From positions 38,197,465-38,261,464 of the forward strand of contig OX392536.1 in NCBI GenBank assembly GCA_947623455.1: a stretch of DNA of 64,000 nt, given 5' to 3'. The notes under the pieces are model-generated. The model saw only the letters and a list, made by a program, of their open reading frames with translations, was not told the DNA's origin and did not search any database. The position numbers and the translations under genes are program-made. Below are positions 52,401 through 61,200 of this stretch, piece after piece. The DNA is from Mimachlamys varia (taxonomy: Eukaryota > Mollusca > Bivalvia > Pectinida > Pectinidae). The stretch's first letter is position 1. Each line of letters opens with the position of its first letter.

Positions 52401-54654
52401 TACCAGTGATTTTGTTTGCCCATTTTTACAGCCGATATAAGGCTGTTCCCCCAGTGAAAAATTGTGCTATTTTCCCAAAATGAAACAAAATTCAAGAATA
52501 TTTTTCCTAATTTATCTGAAAATCCTACTTTATTTTCCCAATTCAAAAATGCACAGGCTGCTGTAGAATCTGTAGCAAAAACACTGAATACCTTGTATTG
52601 TAATCACTGATCAGCACTACTAAAGTATTAGATATTGTATTCAATAAGTGCAATTTATAAAGTTAATTTAGCTGGATCAACCATTATGGAAATGGGCAGT
52701 ACATGTACAATGCCTTGTCACCACAGACCGGCATCCCTCACCATCAACACTAGCTGCGATAACGTAGCTCTTCATGATTCATGACGAGACAATTTGTTCT
52801 ATATTGCGTCGTTAGAGCTACGAAGCGGTCCCATGCCTGGTAGTGTAGCAAAATCAAAAGTGTTCAATCTGTAAGATTTCATTTAATTACCACCTCATGT
52901 GAGCATAATGTTGTCCAAATAATGCAGGATTGCTGAAATATTGAGTGGTTACCATGATGAAATATTTTTTTACAAAATTAGCAGAACCGGAAATGTCCTT
53001 CTTGACAAACACAAGAAAGTACCGCCATGACAGTTCATGTGTGATGTTATCTCAAATCTCGTTTTTATATATGGCCTGCATGGCCAAATATGGAGTTACT
53101 ACGGCTTACTACGACTTCCTTATTTGGTCCGCACGCACGCGCCCATTCACAAATTTAGAGGAACTCTTCAGAAAAGAAACTAAGAAATTTACTGAAGTCT
53201 TAATCATGGCGCTTACTCATTTGAGTTTATGCTTTGTTACGTAAACTTAATATTTAACAATATTTTAGATAGATTTTAATTACAAATTGAGTAGGAGATC
53301 GACAGAAATTGTTTATAATTTAAGAATTTTTATCGATGAGAACCAATCGGCCGATATGTGATGCAAAAATTGACCCGGTGTGAATCACACCGGGCTTGCT
53401 CCATTACGAGGCATGGGACCGATTTAATACTCGGCCGGGGCAGAGCCATAGGAGGCCGGGTATTGATATTAGTACTACATCAACACATGTGTAACATTCT
53501 ACCAGGATCAGGTCACAAGCTGCCACCCTTCACAGGAGTCGCTGTCAATGCAATGTTGGTTAAAAATTGATATGACTGACCATCAACTTCCCAAACTATG
53601 AGCCTGCTTTGGATTTATGTACCACAAGCTTTTGCAAACCTTCAACCTCATAATAAGATATGAGTAAAGAAAATGAATCAACCATGAAAATAAAGTCATC
53701 GCATCAAGGAGGAGAGGCTCACCATTATCGGTTTTCTGTTTCATGAAAGATTGTCGTTTAGGGAGGAAGTAATATATTTGTACATTGCAGGTAGCCGTCA
53801 TACTTAAGAATTCTATATAAAAGGAAGATGAATCTGTTGACTCTGCATGACAGAACTCTGCCAAACTACACAGACATTGGATCCTCTGGCCCCCGATTTG
53901 ATTGTTTGAGTTTATAATTAAAAGTCCATTGACAATCAAAGTATGTATATACTGTCATTTACAGCCATATCTGAAATGTCATTAATAAATAATATTGATG
54001 TGTTGACCATAGACAAAAGATCAAAGACATGATAAATATTGAAAAAATCCAAACTGACTTCAATAGGGTGAAGATTATGTCATGTGTTGTGGTATAAAAT
54101 GTACATAACATGCGTCATTAGCCTTAGAAGGTAACTTCTCTAATTTAAGTTACATCTAAAGCCCTTTGGCTAACAGGATTGATTGCAGCTGTCAAAATTA
54201 CCAAGATTTTTAAGTTACACCCTGATGAGTACAATTTAACAGAAATAATTTACGTCAGATTATGTTCTTTTTGTGATAACACGAGGCCATGACATGCATA
54301 ATCTTAACAAAGACATTGTAAATAAATATTTGACAATCGAATTTTAAATATTTGTAAATCCTACTTTCTGAAAACAGACAAAGACCACAGCACACAAGAA
54401 GTCGTTTTACTTTCAGGTAAAACGTTCAAGCATAGTTCACATTAATCTACAATCAAAAAGTAAGTTCACGGCTCTTAACCCGAAAAATAAGTGAGTAAAT
54501 AAAACAACATATATATCAAACTGTCACGACATCCGCCTTGTGATCAACAAACATGTAACAAAACATTTGTCATCGAAACGAAATTTCTTTGGTTGAATAT
54601 GACAATATATCGATATACCTTTGGTTTGTAAAGCCATCTCCGCAAGGAATTCAT
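43315..54654 (-). CDS. ZFYVE28: LST2 / ZFYVE28, FYVE-domain endosomal regulator, complete gene (12 coding exons, 1009 aa)
   Basis: Lateral signaling target 2 homologue. In the family it acts on endosomes as a negative regulator of EGF receptor signalling. The spliced protein opens [12 protein letters not shown]. The conserved N-terminal region follows, with [46 protein letters not shown] and [18 protein letters not shown] long low-complexity Ser-rich middle region is coded mainly by one 1623 nt exon. The conserved [21 protein letters not shown] follows, then a C-terminal FYVE finger (about residues 935-1000) with [14 protein letters not shown] and RVCNRC. Lys86 in RVKFPDD aligns with human Lys87, reported to be monoubiquitinated. 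Frames close at every join (3030 nt). The Cys-rich stretch in the large exon has a shorter counterpart in vertebrates. The gene is head to head with CHMP7. One exon has a partial tandem duplicate, and the stop lies in a minisatellite. Confidence 0.95.
43815..43918 (-). CDS. ZFYVE28: ZFYVE28 exon 11 (start of FYVE domain)
   Basis: Codes EPPSWVPDD and [22 protein letters not shown] in sequence. Donor GGGAAG|GTAAAT. Confidence 0.95.
43992..44144. mobile_element. 153 bp MITE, copy 1 (ZFYVE28 intron 10)
   Basis: Ends CAGGGTTTTCCCTG and CAGGAAAAACCCTG are inverted. It is flanked on both sides by AACAAG, a likely target-site duplication. An identically sized copy lies at 61212-61364 in CHMP7. The inner part carries GGAGTCCTGGGACTCCCATC. 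Confidence 0.85.
44685..44900 (-). CDS. ZFYVE28: ZFYVE28 exon 10
   Basis: Codes [19 protein letters not shown], then a basic His/Arg-rich stretch ([18 protein letters not shown]) before the FYVE domain. Donor TCAGAG|GTAAGG. Confidence 0.94.
45188..45348 (-). CDS. ZFYVE28: ZFYVE28 exon 9
   Basis: Codes [20 protein letters not shown] and [18 protein letters not shown]. Acceptor ATCTGTTTCAG, donor GCAG|GTAGAG. Confidence 0.94.
45349..46071 (-). other. ZFYVE28 intron 8
   Basis: AT-rich intron. Two similar segments near 45420-45560 carry AGGGAACAT / AAAGGAACAT. Nothing else was recognised. Confidence 0.7.
46072..47694 (-). CDS. ZFYVE28: ZFYVE28 exon 8 (large 1623 nt exon)
   Basis: Codes about 541 residues (267-807). 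It starts in the conserved helix [19 protein letters not shown] and continues into a Ser/Thr/Pro-rich, acidic, probably disordered region. A Cys-rich stretch includes [15 protein letters not shown] and CPSC. The motif [14 protein letters not shown] lies in the middle. Overlapping open frames on the other strand are shadows of this exon. Confidence 0.95.
47695..48166 (-). other. ZFYVE28 intron 7
   Basis: AT-rich; nothing recognised. Confidence 0.75.
48167..48268 (-). CDS. ZFYVE28: ZFYVE28 exon 7
   Basis: Codes [20 protein letters not shown] and [14 protein letters not shown], matching the family's conserved GLVVxxxGPLN...ELFRPFHTLLRKIR. Donor TCAG|GTAAGA. Confidence 0.94.
48497..49390. repeat. 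49 bp minisatellite in ZFYVE28 intron 6
   Basis: About 18 units of 49 bp containing TTGTTACTGGACACAGGTTA and CCAGTTTACACCTGTTCC. The units are highly homogeneous, with partial units at both edges. Confidence 0.95.
49731..49820 (-). CDS. ZFYVE28: ZFYVE28 exon 6
   Basis: Codes [20 protein letters not shown] and FTIPRLAMI. Acceptor TGATTTAG, donor TCAG|GTAGGT. Its first 50 bases (in transcript order) are duplicated upstream at 49906-49955. Confidence 0.94.
49771..50040 (-). repeat. 135 bp tandem duplication including part of ZFYVE28 exon 6
   Basis: 49771-49905 and 49906-50040 are nearly identical. Each includes 50 bases of exon 6 with its acceptor, plus adjacent intron. The transcript-upstream copy lacks the rest of the exon and its donor. 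Confidence 0.95.
49906..49955 (-). pseudogene. Truncated duplicate of ZFYVE28 exon 6
   Basis: Repeats the first 50 bases of exon 6 with an intact acceptor. It then breaks off after GACTATGACC into intron sequence, with no donor at the break. Confidence 0.85.
50539..50628 (-). CDS. ZFYVE28: ZFYVE28 exon 5
   Basis: Codes [20 protein letters not shown] and TVLFSETVQ. Acceptor TCCTTTCAG, donor CAGAG|GTAATT. Confidence 0.94.
51121..51173 (-). CDS. ZFYVE28: ZFYVE28 exon 4
   Basis: Codes [17 protein letters not shown]. Donor TTAAG|GTAAGT. Confidence 0.94.
51392..51541 (-). CDS. ZFYVE28: ZFYVE28 exon 3
   Basis: Codes [20 protein letters not shown] and the following helix, to SYTER. Exactly 50 codons. 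Donor GAAAGG|GTAAGT. Confidence 0.95.
51962..52240 (-). CDS. ZFYVE28: ZFYVE28 exon 2
   Basis: Codes residues 13-105, including [20 protein letters not shown], the conserved Lys86 (RVKFPDD) and [11 protein letters not shown]. Acceptor TCTAATTTCAG, donor GCTGAG|GTAATT. Confidence 0.95.
52241..54618 (-). other. ZFYVE28 intron 1
   Basis: A 2.4 kb intron holding the dispersed repeat at 52752-53476. The rest is AT-rich with nothing recognised. Confidence 0.85.
52752..53476 (-). repeat. Dispersed repeat, copy 2
   Basis: Inverted and slightly longer copy of 13348-13950, with the same landmark motifs. Its open frames are not conserved in the other copy. Confidence 0.8.
54619..54654 (-). CDS. ZFYVE28: ZFYVE28 exon 1
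   Basis: Twelve codons, [12 protein letters not shown], matching the family N-terminus (human MMNRFRKWLYKPK). Donor CCAAAG|GTATAT. Confidence 0.93.
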
Positions 54655-54990
54655 TGTGAAAAAGTTTGGTTTGCATTACAGAAAAAGTCTGCCTTCCTTT
54701 TTAAGTCACATGAAACAGTCTAGTCTTTAGTCATCTCACCCCCACCTTTCCCTCAGGAATATGCAGTCTCGCATTTTATCGCGAGATAAACCTCGCTCGA
54801 GATTTCCTGTTTGAATCTTACTCGTAAAAATGTTTATTTATACGAGCATTTCAATCAAGTAGTGAAGCGCAAATTTCACAAGGTGTGATTTTCGATTCCA
54901 TGAAGTCCAAACTGCGGGTAACTGCAACTGCGATATGACGGGGGATACTGATCGATTTGATTTAAACAATTTATGATATTGCATTATAAA
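54655..54990. promoter_or_regulatory. Divergent promoter region between ZFYVE28 and CHMP7
   Basis: The 336 bp between the two start codons must hold both 5' UTRs and probably one bidirectional promoter. It has no clear TATA box. TCGCGAGA at 54779-54786 matches the core of the palindromic TCTCGCGAGA element found in many bidirectional housekeeping promoters. A related TCGCTCGAGA lies just beyond. Confidence 0.65.
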
Positions 54991-55247
54991 ATGGCAGAAA
55001 AGCAGACTCGCTTTCCAGAGACGTGGAATGATGATGCGAGAATGGCAGTTTTGTTTGCTCCATTCAGAGACAAATCCTTGAATCCCAGTTCATGGGATCA
55101 GAAAATGACTTTTTGGTCCAACCTCATTGTGTCAGATTGTACGAATTGTGGTGACATTGTTATTGACGTAAGAACATTGCCAAATAGATTTCAGAGGAAT
55201 GGGAAGACTCCTGCAGGTCTAAGTTCTGTAGTTGATGAAATGGAAAG
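54991..55247 (+). CDS. CHMP7: CHMP7 exon 1
   Basis: Residues 1-85 and two bases of codon 86. Donor GAAAG|GTAAAC. Confidence 0.93.
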
Positions 55248-58200
55248 GTAAACACTGATATTGATTAGTTCTGTAATGATGCGTTACATCGTGGAAACTC
55301 TCGTTTTTGTACTAAAATAGTAGCCAATCATATCGATAATTTCATCAGTGACTATATACATCCAGCCGGGGTATCCCATTTAATTTGTAGCACCGCCTTT
55401 CAACAAAACCTTTCGATTGTGTTATAATTGTGTCGATTGCGATTAGAATTTAAGATCCTGCTAAACGGAGATTGACATCAGCGTCATTCCTACAGGAATA
55501 TAGTGGTCGTGGTCACGGTAAAATGATCTAACAGAGTGTCACGAGAAATGATCATTTTGATTGGTCGAAATATCAGAATAAACTTCTATTTGGGGAAACG
55601 AAGATTTACATCGATTCTAGCTCACGGTATGCAAGCGTCAGAGAAGTGTACCGTGGGTTTCCGACGGTGGCTGTGTTACAAACATGACGGAATAGAGAAA
55701 ACAATGTAGCCACAAAAAGCAGCCAGACAAGCCAGATCCGTCACAAGGCAGGAAATTAAACGTAACACTGAAATGGGAATCAGTGGCTGTTATTAGGGCC
55801 TCATGGACAATACACTAGTGCTCCGGTGGATCACGATAATTTCATCTAGGTATCGATCCAAATGCCCATTTTATGATACCTGTATCGGTCATGTATTTTG
55901 TTCTTGTCTGCATTTGTTTAAAATGTAAATGCATGAAATCAATCCAAATTAAATGATAATATTTGAAAACTTAAGTATATATTGCTTTTCGGGAAACAGG
56001 CTATATATTGAAAGTGAAAGGAGTCAATTTATTGGTTGAAGCTGGTTGTAGAAGCCCAAGCAGAGAGTGTTTTACAAATATTCATTTACAACAAACTAAA
56101 TGTCAAGGTGGATTATATGCAATTAGGTTACTTTTAAATCCCCACCTGGAACAAAAATCAGTTGTATGGAAAACATTTGGCCTAACAGTGTTTGAAAATG
56201 ATGACAAAACCAGTTAAACTGAGACAAGACAAAATCAAACATATATCCTTTGTTTTTTTTTAACAATATTGTCAGCATGTTGAAAAAGGTTTTTCCTACA
56301 AATATCGTGATAGTTAAGGTTTTATGCTACATATCAGATCGGAGCATCCACAACCTCTAATTTATGAAGCCAAGACATTACCACCAAGCCAAAAGGTCTG
56401 GACCAGTTGAAATAGTTCTCAACTTCCTGATATTGTTAAACAAGTTTGTGTCTCTTGTAACCTTCCCCATATAAATAAAATAAACTTTATTTATTTTACA
56501 ACAATTATGAAACAAGTTATCCAACTTATATTAATCACTCTTGTTGGCCAAGATGTTTCCTTATTGTGGGAGGAAACCAGAATACCCGGAGAAAACCCAC
56601 GTTGTCGGGCAGGTGACCCCATACCTTTTCATGTCCAGTCGGGGAATCGAACCCTGGCAGCCTTGGTGAAAGGCAAGTGTGCTATCCACTGCACCAACCA
56701 ACCTTCCCCTTCCTTAAATGTGATTTGATCTTTTATCAAACTCATAGAAAAACTACAGACACACCCTGGTATCTTGGACAAGCCCCCATTTTTAGGTCAT
56801 CTGACCTGAAGGGTCAAGATGACCTATTGCCATGATGCTTCGTCCGTCGTCGTGCGCCGTCCGCCGTCCGTAAACTTTTCCTTTAACAATCTTCTTCTTA
56901 GTAACCAAAAGGCTCTAGGTGCTGATATTTGGCCAGTAGGCACCTGGGATTGAGTGCTACAAAGTTTCCTCATTTCAATGACCTTGACCTGTTTTCAAGG
57001 TCACAGGGGTCAAATATGTAAAAACCTTTAACAATCTTCTTCTCAGTAACCAAAAGGTCTAGGGTAATGATATTTGGCCAGTAGGCACCTGGGATAGAGT
57101 GCTACAAAGTTTCCTCATATCGATGACCTTGACTAACTTTCAAGGTCACAGGGGTCAAATATGTAAAAAAGCGTTTGACAATCTTTTCCTCACTAACCAA
57201 TAGGCCATGGGTGATCATATTTGGCCAGTAGGTATCTGGGAAAGAGTGCTACAAAGTTTCCTCATATCAATGACCTTGACTAACTTTCAAGGTCACAGGG
57301 GTCAGATATGTAAAAAAACGTTTGACAATCTTCTCCTCACTAACCAAAAGGCCAAGGGTGATCATATTTGGCCAGTAGGTACCTGGAATGGAGTGCTACA
57401 AAGTTACCTCATATCAATGACCTTGACCTACTTTCAAGGTCACACCTAATGGATTGGGCCAAAGTTGTAAATATTATGACATATGAAATAATGAAATAAA
57501 GTATTATGTTATTATTTGGTCCTGTGTTATGCTGAGATAAAGGGCTACCAAGTTTGTTCAAAGAAATGACCTTGACCTTCATTCAAGGTCACAGGGGACA
57601 AAACGGTCATAATTTTTAAACGACTTCTTCTGAATAACCAAAAGGCCCAGAGACCTAATATTGGGCCTGTGGCATGCTGGGATAAAGGGCTACCAAGTTT
57701 GTTCAAACAAATGACCTTGACCTTCATTCAAGGTCACAGGGGCCAAAAAGGTCAAAATCTTTGAACGACTTCTTCTGAATAACCAAAAGGCCCAGAGACC
57801 TGATATTGGGCCTGTGTTATGCTGGGATAAAGGGCTACCAAGTTTGTTCAAACAAATGACCTTGACCTTCATTCAAGGTCACAGGGGCAGAAAAGGTCAA
57901 AATCTTTTTTAACATTTTCTTCTGAATAACCAAAAGGCCCAGAGACCTGATATTGGTCCTGTGTTATGCTGAGATAAAGGGCTACCAAGTTTGTTCAAAG
58001 AAATGACCTTGACCTTCATTCAAGGTCACAGGGGACAAAACGGTCATAATTTTTAAACGACTTCTTCTGAATAACCAAAAGGCCCAGAGACCTTATATTG
58101 GGCCTGTGGCATGCTGGGATAAAGGGCTACCAAGTTTGTTCAAACAAATGACCTTGACCTTCATTCAAGGTTACAGGGGCCAAAAAGGTCAAAATCTTTG

Positions 58201-61200
58201 AACGACTTCTTCTGAATAACCAAAAGGCCCAGAGACCTGATATTGGGCCTGTGTTATGCTGGGATAAAGGGGTACCAAGTTTGTTCAAACAAATGACCTT
58301 GACCTTCATTCAAGGTCACAGGGGCCAAAAAGGTCAAAATCTTTTTAAACAACTTCTTCTGAATAACCAAAAGGCCCAGAGACCTGATATTGGTCCTGTG
58401 TTATGCTGAGATAAAGGGCTACCAAGTTTGTTCAAAGAAATGACCTTGACCTTCATTCAAGGTCACAGGGGACAAAACGGTCATAACTTTTAAACGACTT
58501 CTTCTGAATAACTAAAAGGCACAGAGACCTAATATTGGGCCTATGGCATTCTGGGATAAAGGGCTACCAAGTTTGTTCAAAGAAATGACCTTGACTTTCA
58601 TTCAAGGTCACAGGGGCCAAAAGGGTCATAATCTTTAAACAACTTCTTCTGAATAACCAAAAGGCCCAGAGACCTGATATTGGGCCTGTGGCATGCTGGG
58701 ATAAAGGGCTACCAAGTTTGTTCAAAGAAATGACCTTGACTTTCATTCAAGGTCACTGGGGCCAAAACGGTCATAATCTTTAAACATTTTCTTCTGAATA
58801 ACCAAAAGGCCCAGAGATCTAATATTGGGCCTGTGGCATGCTGGGATATTGGGCTACCAAGTTTGTTCAAAGAAATGACCTTGACTTTCATTCAAGGTCA
58901 CTGGGGCCAAAACGGTCATAATCTTTAAACATTTTCTTCTGGATAACCAAAAGGCCCAGATACCTAATATTGGGCCTGTGGCATGCTGGGATAAAGGGCT
59001 ACCATGTTTGTTCAAAGAAATGACCTTGACTTTCATTCAAGGTCACAGGGGCCAAAACGGTCATAATCTTTAAACGACTTCTTCTGAATAACCAAAAGGC
59101 CCAGAGACCTGATATTGGGCCTGTGGCATGCTGGGATAAAGGGCTACCAAGTTTGTTCAAACAAATGATCTTGACTTTCATTCAAGGTCACAGGGACCAA
59201 AACGGTCATAATCTTTAAACAACTTCTTCTGAATAACCAAAAGGCCCAGAGATCTAATATTGGGCCAGTGGCATGCTGGGATAAAGGGCTACCAAGTTTG
59301 TTCAAAGAAATGACCTTGACTTTCATTCAAGGACACTGGGGCCAAAACGAATCTGTTGTTATTTTTCGTGTAGTCAAAAATCCAAGATGGCCTCCACAGC
59401 GCCCATTTTGAAAACATATTCTAAACTTCTCAAGTTCTACCAGTGGAATTGAGCTGAAACTTGCCAGAAATGATATCCTGAGATGGTCCCAACAAAGTGT
59501 TGTTATTTTTCAAGCCCATCAGAAATCCAAGAAGGCCACTATCTTGAACTTGGCAATCTATACAGGCATATTATAACTTGATTTAATGACTACACGTATT
59601 TTCATAGTGATTTTACAATTGGTAGTCAGATGACCGTTAAGGCCCGTTGGGCCTCTTGTGTTACAGGCATGAAAGTTATTTCAGACAAAAATATCCTTCG
59701 GGTATTATATACATTTTACTACCATCAGAACACCTGGACCGTGGTGGAAGGGTTCTGACTCTCTGATCTGCTAAATATTAGGACGACTGATGACAATCTA
59801 TTTCAGTATTCAACAGTTGCTTGAACAGTTGTAAAAAGAAATAACAATCTATTTTCGGTATTCAAGGCATGATTTCAAAATAGGATGCTTCTTTTTCACT
59901 TTTGATAATTTTTAAAGATATGGACATGGTATTGAAATTCAGTTGGTAGTAGAGATAATTCCTCTGCTTAATTGTTAAGTTGTAACCAAGAATGAAGTTG
60001 ATCCAATATTGAATTAGAATAAGTTTTTGCTGGGTTCCATTGCTTTGACTATACATACTATGATGCTTTTAGAACAGGAAAGTTGAAACAAGTAGCAGAC
60101 ACAGAAATGTCCCCATCAAAGCAAGGTGTGGCCAGAAAAAGCTGGATGACATGGGGTGTGGACACGTTTATAAAAGCTCCAATTTCTATGGGATGGAATC
60201 TAATGACCAAGCCAACAATATCCAGCACAAAACTAGTAGTTGTTGAAGCTCTAAAGGTAAAATTAAATTTTGAATCTACACACATTTATTTATATATAAT
60301 ATTTTATTTTTAAAAAATTAAACAAACCCAGATTTACACAAGCACTTTTACCTGCTTATAGGCAAGCTCTTCAGTATATATTTTTCATATTCACACATAT
60401 AATGTTTGTAATATGAAGCTACTAAATAATCAGTGATTGACTTGCTGTTGTTACATTCATGTTTGTATCATGACTACTTCTAATATACAGTACAATGTAA
60501 CAGTATATTGTATAAAGTTGAGAGTTCACTGTCACACTCTGATATCTCCAGTACGGGAAGACTTCATTATATAATATTTCAAATGACAGTAAACTATATG
60601 CAAGTTTTCAGGGTATCCATGAAGTATTAACATGCTAAATAAAACAAAGAAATATCATTTATGACTGCAGTACATGTACTTTCAGAACTTAATTGATTTT
60701 TTAAAAAATCTGTGATATTGTACCAGTAATATTAATCATTACTAGTTAAGAGATGTACTTTAAGGTCCATTTAACATATCATTGCTATAATTGAAATGTA
60801 ATGTACAGTGCAATTTGGTTTCCACATTAATTGTTGAATGCTGGACTTCTGCCTTATCATCAGCTTTCTCATAAATGAAACAAGTAATTTTGTGGTGACA
60901 AATCTATGAAACTTTTTTCAGTTAAAGTGCGAGGAGGTAATGAGACTGCAGTATGAATGTATGGACTGTGATATAACTGACTCTGTGATAGAATACTCTG
61001 AACTGTGGGATAGATGTAGACAGCTGTGTAAAACAGAGGGAGAGTTCTACCTAGTACTGAAGGAGCTGGAAAAGGAGAGAAGGATTACATTTAACCACAC
61101 AGATACATGTCTGGTAATGAAGTGATTATGTAGAAGGACTATTGAATAAATACACTGCAAGAAACAGAAAACTGGAAAAAGACAGTTAGACACTGTAACA

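Noticed and set aside
55621..55900. Possible extra exon in CHMP7 intron 1
   Set aside because: CHMP7 exons 1 and 2 join in frame and match the family without it; no bounded open segment was found.
57545..59326. Series of 60-residue frames on the minus strand
   Set aside because: Same frame repeated every 145 bp inside element C; no family features and no splice or promoter logic.
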